Assembly: GCA_017962665.1 (NCBI GenBank) | Contig: JAGCUU010000041.1 | Coordinates: 1-63,215, forward strand | Direction: 5' to 3' | From: Bacteroidales bacterium | Lineage (GTDB): Bacteria; Bacteroidota; Bacteroidia; Bacteroidales; P3 | Length of the DNA: 63,215 nucleotides | Shown: piece after piece, positions 43,315 through 51,687 of the stretch | Numbering within the stretch: the stretch's first letter is position 1 | How the letters are laid out: every line of letters starts with the position of its first letter | Translations under genes and position numbers: made by a program | The notes under the pieces: model-generated | What the model saw: only the letters and a program-made list of their open reading frames with translations | Databases searched by the model: none | Told to the model about the DNA's origin: nothing

Positions 43315-44613
43315 ATGGAACAAAAATACGACATCTTCATCAGCTACCGCAGAGAAGGCGGTGCCCAGTATGCAAGAATATTGCAGCTGATGCTGAAACA
43401 GCGTGGCTACGCTGTTTTCCTGGACTACGATGAGCTAAGGGACGGTACGTTCTCCGAAAAAATCGTCGAAGCCATTAAGGGTTCGCGCATTTTCATGTTA
43501 GTCCTCTCCAAAGGAGCCTTCGACCGTTGTTCAAACGAAGACGACTGGCTACGCATTGAGATAGAGCTGGCTTTAAAGGAGAAGAAAAAGATTATCCCTG
43601 TAGACCCCGACAAATCCTTTGACGGTATTCCCAAAGATGCCCCTGAGTCAATTCAAACCGCTGCAGGTGCCAACCAACATTCGGAGATACATTTCGGACA
43701 GATTCTCGGTGTCACGATTGACTTGATGATAAAGGAGCGCATCGTCCCGGAAATCGGAGACCGCACTCCACAAGGCCAAGTGGATGAGAGCTTTGACCAA
43801 GCCAAGGATTCTCTTAACCGACTGGCCACCCACAACCGCTTTGTGCGTCGTGCTGTGACAATAGTCGCATTTTTCTGTGTACTGGCAGTCCTGGCAACAT
43901 GTTTTTATTTTATCACTCTACAGAGAAAAACTGAAAACAATAAAGATAGAATTGAGCATCTGGTTAAAAACCACAGCCAGATGCATTTAGACATCAGCGA
44001 CGAGGCCACAGAAATGCAACTGGATGCCATAGACGAACTGCTGAAAAGCATGAAACCGCTAATCAATGACTCTATCTGGATTTGTCGCTACGAGATGACT
44101 CAAGGAATTTGGAATGCCGTTCTTGGAGTATCATGCAGCGATGAAGAGCGCCACTACCCCGTGACCAATGTCTCATTCGACGATATCTACGAATTTATTT
44201 TCACTCTGAACTCTCTCACCGGTTTGAATTTCGAACTGCCATCGGCAGAGGAATGGGAGTATGCCGCCAGAGGCGGTGAAAACAACGAGACAACGGCATA
44301 CGCCGGCAGCAATGACATAGATATGGTAGCTTGGTACGGACGCAATTCCGGCGGCACCGTTCACGCCAGCGACGGGAACCAGGGCAAAGGGTGCAACAGT
44401 TTAGATCTTTTTGATATGAGCGGGAATGTCAGCGAGCTCTGCAACACCCCCTTTGACACAGGAGTCGACGGGGGACGCTGGACAGCATGCGGAGGCAACT
44501 ACCTTTCAGAGGCAGAAGATGTCACCGTCGCTTCACGAAGCGGAGTGCCGGACGGAACGAAAGAGTCAACAATAGGATTCCGACTAATACTCCGTCAAAG
44601 CAGACCCCTGTAA
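43315..44613 (+). CDS. TIR-transmembrane-FGE/C-lectin-like protein
   Basis: A 432-residue inner-membrane protein. The cytoplasmic TIR domain (about 4-135) opens with KYDIFISYRREGG; box-like segments are FLDYDELRDG and IFMLVLSKGAF, and Glu82 and Glu84 in WLRIEIELAL occupy the place of the catalytic Glu in TIR NAD hydrolases. A membrane segment spans about 179-203. The periplasmic part holds a FGE-sulfatase/C-type-lectin-like domain (about 255-428: YEMTQGIWNAVL, LPSAEEWEYAARGG, LFDMSGNVSELCN, IGFRLIL). Such domains often bind ligands, so this looks like a transmembrane sensor with an NAD-active or scaffold effector. Enzyme activity is not shown by sequence alone. Confidence 0.85.
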   Translation: MEQKYDIFISYRREGGAQYARILQLMLKQRGYAVFLDYDELRDGTFSEKIVEAIKGSRIFMLVLSKGAFDRCSNEDDWLRIEIELALKEKKKIIPVDPDKSFDGIPKDAPESIQTAAGANQHSEIHFGQILGVTIDLMIKERIVPEIGDRTPQGQVDESFDQAKDSLNRLATHNRFVRRAVTIVAFFCVLAVLATCFYFITLQRKTENNKDRIEHLVKNHSQMHLDISDEATEMQLDAIDELLKSMKPLINDSIWICRYEMTQGIWNAVLGVSCSDEERHYPVTNVSFDDIYEFIFTLNSLTGLNFELPSAEEWEYAARGGENNETTAYAGSNDIDMVAWYGRNSGGTVHASDGNQGKGCNSLDLFDMSGNVSELCNTPFDTGVDGGRWTACGGNYLSEAEDVTVASRSGVPDGTKESTIGFRLILRQSRPL

Positions 44614-44625
44614 TATGCCACACCA

Positions 44626-45279
44626 ATGAAAAGAAAATTATCTTTCGCGCTCCTGTTTATCCTGTTCTGCTCATTAAATGCCCTGAGCCAAAACAATCAG
44701 GACACCGTATTTGAAACCGTTTTCAACGCATGTGTTTCTATGAGAGATGCCGCTGCCACTCACGACACCGCAGCACTGCGACAAGCTGCTGGCATGCTGA
44801 GAAAGTGCAATGTGGCAAAGTTACAACTCCGACCGCTCCAAGAGTATGACGGGACTCTTGATGGCCATCTGCTTTTTGACGAAGACTTTGCCGACAGCCT
44901 GATAGCCGACACTACATTTATGTCGCGTTCCGAATCCTTTGTCAAATCCATAGAGCAAGACCGAAGCCAACGAGGAGGGAGTTCTGCAAAAGCAGTAACT
45001 TGTTTTGCAAAAGCAGAGAAAACATATAAATACAGTTTCCGTGCTTCCGGGCCTCAGAAAATCGCCGTAGTGGCAGAATCCGGAGGTCTTGTAACACTAA
45101 AAGTTCACGTCACAAACCGCGACGGTCTTGATGAAAGATATGACGATCAAGACGACGTATGGAAAGGTCGCCCCTATAGGAGGGTCTCTTTCAACCTGCC
45201 AAACAAGGCAAACACTATTGAATTGGAAATTATCAACTGCAGCAAGAAAGATATTAGTTTTCACATTATCAGCAATTAA
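44626..45279 (+). CDS. Secreted protein with a beta-sandwich end
   Basis: A 217-residue protein with a signal peptide (about 1-21, LNALSQ). The first half is helical and rich in Ala and Arg; the end (about 125-215, YKYSFRASGPQKIAVVAESG and RVSFNLPNKANTIELEI) is a compact beta domain that resembles bacterial pre-peptidase C-terminal domains. I know no named family. It lies 12 bases after the TIR gene and five before the next. It is a candidate ligand or partner of the sensor domain. Confidence 0.6.
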   Translation: MKRKLSFALLFILFCSLNALSQNNQDTVFETVFNACVSMRDAAATHDTAALRQAAGMLRKCNVAKLQLRPLQEYDGTLDGHLLFDEDFADSLIADTTFMSRSESFVKSIEQDRSQRGGSSAKAVTCFAKAEKTYKYSFRASGPQKIAVVAESGGLVTLKVHVTNRDGLDERYDDQDDVWKGRPYRRVSFNLPNKANTIELEIINCSKKDISFHIISN

Positions 45280-45284
45280 CAATA

Positions 45285-45923
45285 TTGAAAAGTATCATCC
45301 TCTTCCTAATCCTGACATTTTGCACACTCCTACCAGTCATCAACGCACAGGAGGTGCAAAAAGAGTTGCGGCAGTATCGTTGGAAACAAATCGACCGCTA
45401 CCACATCTCTACAGGATTTGGAATTGGCGCGAACAAAAATATCACCACCTCCGCACAACTCTCAATAGGTACCGGCAGTTTTCGCAATCTCTTGATTTTT
45501 GACATCGGTATAAGATATGAAAAACTACGAATGTTAAAATCTCCATCTGAGAACATCCGTATCTCCAGAATTCCCCTTTTTGTCTCAGCAGGAATCAACT
45601 TTGTCCGTTGGGACAACGGATGCCTCTATCTTGGAGGAGAAATCAGCGAAACCTTCAATCTACGCGCATTACACCACACTGAATTCAACGATGTTACCAC
45701 TTCCGACATTGAAGCCTCCAAACGACACGCCTCCGTTGAAGGCAAGATGGGATTCCGCATCGACAAATGGGACTGTTGCATCTTCTACTCATACGACATG
45801 GCTCCAGCCTTCAACCAAAAGCACATATATGAAACTGTGGATTATGACTATGAACTGCTTCACGATAATATCTTTGAACGAGACAGAGTAGGCATTCGTA
45901 TTATCTATCATTTCACGCTTTAA
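45285..45923 (+). CDS. Small outer-membrane barrel protein
   Basis: A 212-residue protein read from TTG 45285 (no ATG precedes its signal peptide KSIILFLILTFCTLLPVINA). It has alternating aromatic strands (YHISTGFGIGANKNITTS, FDIGIRYEKLRML, FVSAGINFVRWDNG) and ends in RVGIRIIYHFTL, a barrel terminal strand. Function is unknown. The use of TTG five bases after the previous stop suggests low or coupled translation. Confidence 0.65.
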   Translation: MKSIILFLILTFCTLLPVINAQEVQKELRQYRWKQIDRYHISTGFGIGANKNITTSAQLSIGTGSFRNLLIFDIGIRYEKLRMLKSPSENIRISRIPLFVSAGINFVRWDNGCLYLGGEISETFNLRALHHTEFNDVTTSDIEASKRHASVEGKMGFRIDKWDCCIFYSYDMAPAFNQKHIYETVDYDYELLHDNIFERDRVGIRIIYHFTL

Positions 45924-45957
45924 CCCGGCACAAACCGTTTGTCACCTTGAGAAAAGA

Positions 45958-46824
45958 ATGAAAGCTCACCATATATTTCAATATATCATCATACCGTTAC
46001 TGGCATTCCTGTCTGTATCCTGTGAAGCAGACTTCGACGAGCTGCAAGACACTGACCAAAGGTATATTACATTTCGTTTCGAAACTACTGGACTGCTTGA
46101 CGATGTCTTCACTTTCAACAACGGCTCCGGTGGCTATGGAGCTTCTCTTCCCTGCAATAAGCGTCTGCGTATCAACACCTACTGCTTTGACAAAAACGGC
46201 AAACTTAAGGACCGCACCACACTTTTTGTCAATGAGGGCGACAGTGCTTCAACCACACTGCGCCACCTAATCAAAGATACACCTTATAGGTTTCTCTTCC
46301 TCGCCGATGTCGTCGATTACCAAAACGACGAAACATTCTTTGAACGCTGGTTCCAGATGAAGACCTACGACCTAAGTCTTATGTATCTTGTCTCTTTCGA
46401 CTGGGATGCGGAAGCCTCATGCAACTATGTATGGAGAAACTCTATGCTATGCGAAGTTGAAAACCAGTCGGTCGATATTGTCTTCAGCCCAATTATGTAC
46501 AACGGTTTCATCGTCTACCGCAACATAAAGAATCTTAGCGACCTGGAAGTAAGAGTCGCCCGCTTTATGAAACTGAGTCCAGAACCTTTACGGGGCCTCA
46601 GCAGGGGCAACAAGCCTTTTGAATTCGACACTCCACTACCCGACAGCGTTGTCATCCCCGTGAGCATGCCCATTGTCGACGACACCATAAGGTTCAAGAC
46701 CACGAGATGGCTAACCGCCACTCAAGGTTCACGTGAGCATAACATTCTAAACTACAGCCACAAGCCATTCATCATCCACGTTGACGGTGTAAGCATGAAC
46801 GTGGAGCAAAGCAAATTCTTCTAA
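45958..46824 (+). CDS. FimB/Mfa2-like lipoprotein
   Basis: A 288-residue lipoprotein with signal sequence and lipobox LLAFLSVSC (Cys about 21). The body is beta-rich: YITFRFETTGLLDDVFTF, RLRINTYCFDKNGKLKD, TTLRHLIKDTPYRFLFLADV. This layout resembles FimB/Mfa2-type minor fimbrilin or anchor proteins, which sit at the cell surface, though the similarity is of pattern only. It may display or tether the system at the surface. No other fimbrial gene is present. Confidence 0.55.
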   Translation: MKAHHIFQYIIIPLLAFLSVSCEADFDELQDTDQRYITFRFETTGLLDDVFTFNNGSGGYGASLPCNKRLRINTYCFDKNGKLKDRTTLFVNEGDSASTTLRHLIKDTPYRFLFLADVVDYQNDETFFERWFQMKTYDLSLMYLVSFDWDAEASCNYVWRNSMLCEVENQSVDIVFSPIMYNGFIVYRNIKNLSDLEVRVARFMKLSPEPLRGLSRGNKPFEFDTPLPDSVVIPVSMPIVDDTIRFKTTRWLTATQGSREHNILNYSHKPFIIHVDGVSMNVEQSKFF

Positions 46825-46836
46825 TACAAAGCCAAC

Positions 46837-47568
46837 ATGTTCAGGAACAAAACAATTACACCGACAATAATCCTCGCCATGGCTACTGCTCTCCTGCTTT
46901 CTGCCTGCAAAAAAAAACATAATTTATTCTACTCCGAAGATACTGGGGCCGAGTTCAATCTGTACGACTATTATATTGACAATTATGGCAACGAGGGAAT
47001 TGTTGCATACGCCAGCCCTAATGACAGCAACAAATATTTCATCATCCTTTCACTCGACGAGACAGAGGCACAGTGGGGACCGACAGGAATGCAGGTTTTC
47101 AACGGGTCGTCTCCCGACAATTATACAAGTTCCCGATTCGGACTCGCGATGCTATACTGCATGTATTCCATGGGTATGGAACGCTTCCCCGCCCAGCAGT
47201 GGTGTTTCTCCAAAAACTTAGACGAAGCCTATCCACGTGCCGGAAGCTGGCGACTGCCGACACTTACTGACTGGTGGTATATTAACGGTTTAACCGTTTA
47301 CCCTGACAGCAACATTGCCCGGCTCAACATACACATACAAAACTACGGAGGGACTCCCCTTTCCCCCGAGTCAAATTATTGGTGCTGTGAAGAGGATTAT
47401 GAAGGTTACTCTGAATTTGTGGATTTAGAATCAGATTTCGACCCAGAGAACAGAGCAGTAATAACCACTCCACGATGGACAGCATCAGCAGACAAGGATG
47501 AATGGATAAAGAAAAACAGTCATAAAGTACGAGCAATAAAGTATATATTCAGGAAATTCGAGGAATGA
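46837..47568 (+). CDS. Lipoprotein with a FGE/DUF1566-like domain
   Basis: A 243-residue lipoprotein (lipobox LLLSAC, Cys about 23). The core (about 55-170) reads like a DUF1566/FGE-type C-lectin-like fold: WGPTGMQVF, AQQWCFSKN and GSWRLPTLTDWWYINGL, and a late SNYWCCEEDYEG. The RLPT-x-x-x-W segment is common to that group. It may bind the same ligand as the TIR protein's outer domain. The next gene overlaps its stop by four bases (ATGA). Confidence 0.6.
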   Translation: MFRNKTITPTIILAMATALLLSACKKKHNLFYSEDTGAEFNLYDYYIDNYGNEGIVAYASPNDSNKYFIILSLDETEAQWGPTGMQVFNGSSPDNYTSSRFGLAMLYCMYSMGMERFPAQQWCFSKNLDEAYPRAGSWRLPTLTDWWYINGLTVYPDSNIARLNIHIQNYGGTPLSPESNYWCCEEDYEGYSEFVDLESDFDPENRAVITTPRWTASADKDEWIKKNSHKVRAIKYIFRKFEE

Positions 47569-48260
47569 GAAAAACCGTTGCCATATTACTGTTGTTGTTT
47601 ATGTCGCTGACCGCCGCCGGCCAGCATGCTATAGACACTTTGCAACCAATAAGGCAACGCATGCCATTCCGAAACGCCACAGACTTGTTGTTCTATTTTG
47701 GAGGAGGAAGATTTCAGGCAGAGGACCTCAACATTTATGGTTCAGCAACGAACAACGGATTTACCGACAAAGAGGAAATGCCATATTATATCACCATACT
47801 CGACATAGGTCTCGCAAAAGCCGAGTACAACGACAAGATAATGCAGCTTACATATTGTCTTGGCTACAAATACTACAACATCGCTCTCAAGCAGGATTTG
47901 GGTACAGGAATGGGCGTTAACACCCATTGGCTTTCATTAGAGGTCAACTTTGATATGTTTTTTAATATAGGACTACGAGCCGATTTCCTGCTCTTTTGCA
48001 ACACACGCACAAGCAACAGCTGGAGCTACGAAAGCATCCACAAAGGATGTTTCAACGAATCATCCTATGGAATCTATTTCGGAATGAAGTTTTTTTTGCC
48101 GAATATCATTATCGAGCCGCGATTTGGCAGCTCATTTAAACCAATGATAAACATCGATAAATACCATTACTACAATGGAACAAAATACGCAAAATATGAG
48201 ATCTATTTTGAATTAAGAATGAGTGTCCGTCTTTTTACAACTGGGAAGATACTGAATTAA
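47565..48260 (+). CDS. Outer-membrane barrel protein
   Basis: A 231-residue barrel with a signal peptide (MRKTVAILLLLFMSLTAAGQ). Strands such as TDLLFYFGGGRFQAEDL, MQLTYCLGYKYYN, IGLRADFLLFCN and a terminal FELRMSVRLFTTGKILN support an outer-membrane fold. It is the third barrel of the operon, translationally coupled to the lipoprotein by a four-base overlap. Function is unknown. Confidence 0.65.
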   Translation: MRKTVAILLLLFMSLTAAGQHAIDTLQPIRQRMPFRNATDLLFYFGGGRFQAEDLNIYGSATNNGFTDKEEMPYYITILDIGLAKAEYNDKIMQLTYCLGYKYYNIALKQDLGTGMGVNTHWLSLEVNFDMFFNIGLRADFLLFCNTRTSNSWSYESIHKGCFNESSYGIYFGMKFFLPNIIIEPRFGSSFKPMINIDKYHYYNGTKYAKYEIYFELRMSVRLFTTGKILN

Positions 48261-48267
48261 TGGCGTG

Positions 48268-50559
48268 ATGAAAACAAAAGCATTGATATTACTATTGTTA
48301 TTAGCTCCTTTTGCCCTACATGGACAGAATGGCGACACCAAACTGCCACGACTGATAGAGGAGTATTACCGGCAGCCACTCAATCTTGACCAAGACTACG
48401 ACTACCAAGCCCAAGTTATTAATGAGTGGAAATCCCGTGGAATCAGGAGATTCTTCGATAATTTTTTTCTATCATTCCTCCCTGACAAAACAGGCAAAAA
48501 CAACTATATACCAATTGATTCATCCTATTTTTCACAACTCAACCAACTCATCAAAAAATACAACAAAATATATGGTTCACAGAGTAAAGAATATGCTGAA
48601 TCCGTCTTGTATTTTGCAATGATATGCTGCGATTACAAAGACTATGTGCAGGCAGAAAGGTTCCTTGACAGAGGTGTGTTTCTACTGAAACAAAACGGTG
48701 ACGGTCCTTTTCAAGGCAGGGACACCATTTCCGAGATATTCATGCTCGACGTCAAAAGCAAGATAGAGTATGCCACCGACAGCCTGTTCTTTGCCCTTAA
48801 GAGACACAAACGGGCATGTAAACTCAAAAAGCAATATTTTGGTGATCAAAGTGTGCCTTACTTGGGCAGTGTGCTTGGACTCTCCAGGCTTTATGGGGAG
48901 AGAATGAGATATGGCAAGTCAGTACAGACCCACAACGAGGGCTTCCAATCATACGTCCAACTGCTGAAACACGAATTCTGCCAGCAGACCGAGTCGGAAC
49001 GAAGCAACTACTGGCAGACGGCACGCCCATATATCAGCCGTACCCTTGATGTCGCCTACCAAACCTCGCACAGCCGCATGCGCCGAAGCGTGAAAGGTAT
49101 GGCAAACGCCACATACGATGCCCTGCTCCTCTCAAAAGGTATACTGCTCAACACCACCCGTAGCTTTGAGGATTACGTTTTATCGTCAGGCAATGAAGCC
49201 GCCATCATGCTTCTTGAAGAGAAAAAGAACATTTCAAATAAAAATGCCGACGCCATACTCCTCGACTCAATCGACAGGGTGATTCTCAACATGCTCGCTG
49301 AAAACAACAAGAGCTATACCATTCCCCATCTTTCAATAACATGGCGAGATGTGCAGGAACAGCTTCATCCTGATGACGTGGCGATAGAGTTTTTTTGTGA
49401 CAGTCGCCACAACTACGGTGCCGTCATCATACGTCGCGACTGGAAATCACCGATACTTGTTCCATTGAAAAACAGAACCAACGGCAACTCTCTCGACAAT
49501 CTTCTTAAATCATCCACCTCAGACAACGGACAAACAGCAAATCTGGAAGAGCTATGGACGCTCAGCAAAGCCATCTGGACAGACGAACTACTTAAACATT
49601 TCCCCAAAACAGACACGGGACATGTTTATTTCTCCACAGATGGCGAATTACAAGTAATAGGGATAGAGAACCTACCGTTTGTATCTCCAAAGCGACAAGG
49701 AAACGACAGCGTACTACACTACACTTTTGCAGACATTTATCCAATGTATCGACTCTCATCCACCAGAGAGCTGGTCACTGCTAAAAGAAGCAGACAAATG
49801 AATAAAGCCGCCATCTATGGAGGTTTGATTTATGATATGGATCTCGGTGCCGAAAGCTGTTCAGTTCCGAACACAAATATACGTTCAAACCGAGAAGCGC
49901 TACATTCTATACCCTATCTGGCAGGAACAAAAAAAGAGGCTGACGACATCATTGCCATACTCCAAAAAGACAGGCAGACACAGATCTCTCCTTTCACCAG
50001 CACGAATGGAACAGAGGAGTCGCTGAAACAACTTGGCGGACAAAAGTACAACCTGCTACATATCGCCACACACGGCTTTGCCTATAGTGCTTCCGATTCC
50101 GCCATAATCAGCCGCCTGCAACTTGGAAGCAACGCATTGTCCCACACAGGACTGTTGATGGCCGGAGCAGACAGCAAATGGTTTGGCGACTACATTCCTG
50201 AAGGCAAAGACGACGGATTTGTGACGTCGCTTGAAATATCCTCCATAGACTTCAACGAAATGGACCTTGTGGTGCTTAGCGCCTGCGAGACAGGGAAAGG
50301 AATGATTGCCGATGACGGCGTCTTCGGACTGCAGCGCGGATTCAAGATGGCCGGTGTCAACAGCATTCTTATGTCGCTGTGGAAAGTTGACGACGATGCA
50401 ACATGCACGCTAATGACTGAGTTCTATAGAAACTGGACATCAGGCATGGAGAAGCACGACGCACTTGAGAGAGCAAAACAGACTGTCCGAAACACTCCCA
50501 AATGGAAAGATCCTAAATACTGGGCGGCGTTTATACTGCTTGATGCTATTGACAAATAG
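48268..50559 (+). CDS. Secreted CHAT-domain (caspase-like) protease
   Basis: A 763-residue protein with signal peptide MKTKALILLLLLAPFALHG, TPR-like helices at about 90-330 (YAESVLYFAMICCDYKDYVQ, AERFLDRGVFLL), a linker and a CHAT peptidase from about 460. The catalytic pair is His602 in HIATHG and Cys673 in LSACETGKG, the standard separase/caspase arrangement. ATG 48268 is used; a GTG one codon earlier is less likely. A periplasmic CHAT protease is unusual, as known prokaryotic ones (such as Craspase TPR-CHAT) act in the cytoplasm. It ends the operon. Its target could be a neighbouring lipoprotein or secreted protein. Confidence 0.85.
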   Translation: MKTKALILLLLLAPFALHGQNGDTKLPRLIEEYYRQPLNLDQDYDYQAQVINEWKSRGIRRFFDNFFLSFLPDKTGKNNYIPIDSSYFSQLNQLIKKYNKIYGSQSKEYAESVLYFAMICCDYKDYVQAERFLDRGVFLLKQNGDGPFQGRDTISEIFMLDVKSKIEYATDSLFFALKRHKRACKLKKQYFGDQSVPYLGSVLGLSRLYGERMRYGKSVQTHNEGFQSYVQLLKHEFCQQTESERSNYWQTARPYISRTLDVAYQTSHSRMRRSVKGMANATYDALLLSKGILLNTTRSFEDYVLSSGNEAAIMLLEEKKNISNKNADAILLDSIDRVILNMLAENNKSYTIPHLSITWRDVQEQLHPDDVAIEFFCDSRHNYGAVIIRRDWKSPILVPLKNRTNGNSLDNLLKSSTSDNGQTANLEELWTLSKAIWTDELLKHFPKTDTGHVYFSTDGELQVIGIENLPFVSPKRQGNDSVLHYTFADIYPMYRLSSTRELVTAKRSRQMNKAAIYGGLIYDMDLGAESCSVPNTNIRSNREALHSIPYLAGTKKEADDIIAILQKDRQTQISPFTSTNGTEESLKQLGGQKYNLLHIATHGFAYSASDSAIISRLQLGSNALSHTGLLMAGADSKWFGDYIPEGKDDGFVTSLEISSIDFNEMDLVVLSACETGKGMIADDGVFGLQRGFKMAGVNSILMSLWKVDDDATCTLMTEFYRNWTSGMEKHDALERAKQTVRNTPKWKDPKYWAAFILLDAIDK

Positions 50560-50628
50560 ACACAATAATTCTTTAAAATAGACGTTGTTTACAACACGCA
50601 AAAACAAAACTAAAGTATTTTTCGCACA

Positions 50629-51657
50629 ATGATTACTATTGGAATCACCGGAACCCTCGGTGCAGGCAAAGGCACCATCGTCGACTACCTTGTCAAAAAC
50701 CGTGGCTTTGTCCACTATTCAGTAAGAGCTTTCCTCACCGAGGAAATCAAACGGCGCGGGCTGGAAGTGAACCGCGATTCCATGACCATGGTAGGCAACG
50801 ACCTGAGAGCCCAGCATAGCCCGTCGTGGATTGTCGAACAACTCTACGAACAGGCATCAGCATCCGGATGCAACTGCATCATCGAGAGTGTCAGAACCCC
50901 TGGCGAAGTTGCAGCCCTACGCGGCAAACCAAGTTTTTTCCTCTTTGCCGTTGACGCAGATCCAAAGGTTCGTTATGAGCGTGCCGTACTTCGTGGCTCG
51001 GAAACCGACCACATAGACTACGAGACCTTTATTGCAAACGAACAGCGCGAGATGAACAACACGGACCCAAACAAGCAGAACCTCGGAGTGTGCATCCAAC
51101 AGGCCGACTTCCGTTTCGACAACGGAGGCACCATTGAGGATTTGAACCGCCAAGTCGAAGAGGTATTGTCAAAAATACTATACCATCGCCCATCATGGGA
51201 CGAATACTTTATGGAACTCGCCGACACCGCCGCAAAACGTGCCACCTGCGACCGTGGACGCTCCGGATGTGTCATTGTCAAAGACAAACAGTTGTTAGTG
51301 ACCGGCTATGTCGGCTCGCCGACCGGCCTCCCGCATTGTGACGAGGTGGGTCATCTGTTCCACAAAACCATCAACCCCGATGGTACAATAAGCAACCATT
51401 GTGTCCGTACAGTACATGCTGAACAGAACGCCATCTGCCAGGCTGCACGGCGAGGAATATCTCTCGACGGGGCTACACTATACTGCCGCATGACTCCATG
51501 CCGCACCTGTGCCATGCTCATCATCAATTGCGGCATCAAGCGTGTGGTATGCGAATATAAATACCATTGCGGACAAGAAAGCGAGGAGATGTTCCGTCAG
51601 GCAGGCATCCAGCTTGAATTCTTCCATGACGAAGTGGTACAATACGCGAACCAATAA
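50629..51657 (+). CDS. P-loop kinase / deoxycytidylate deaminase fusion
   Basis: A 342-residue protein with two enzymes. The N-terminal P-loop NMP-kinase-like domain (about 1-185) has TGTLGAGKGTIVD at 7-19. The C-terminal zinc deaminase (about 190-342) has the catalytic HAE at 263-265 and PCRTC with Cys291 and Cys294, and HYSCD-like surroundings typical of dCMP deaminases. This domain pair occurs in housekeeping dCMP enzymes and also in anti-phage dCTP deaminases, which are usually longer. Located 70 bases after the CHAT gene, it may have its own promoter. Function is therefore uncertain between metabolism and defence. Confidence 0.85.
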   Translation: MITIGITGTLGAGKGTIVDYLVKNRGFVHYSVRAFLTEEIKRRGLEVNRDSMTMVGNDLRAQHSPSWIVEQLYEQASASGCNCIIESVRTPGEVAALRGKPSFFLFAVDADPKVRYERAVLRGSETDHIDYETFIANEQREMNNTDPNKQNLGVCIQQADFRFDNGGTIEDLNRQVEEVLSKILYHRPSWDEYFMELADTAAKRATCDRGRSGCVIVKDKQLLVTGYVGSPTGLPHCDEVGHLFHKTINPDGTISNHCVRTVHAEQNAICQAARRGISLDGATLYCRMTPCRTCAMLIINCGIKRVVCEYKYHCGQESEEMFRQAGIQLEFFHDEVVQYANQ

Positions 51658-51687
51658 AACCCACCGCAAGTAAAGGCCACTGAGCAT

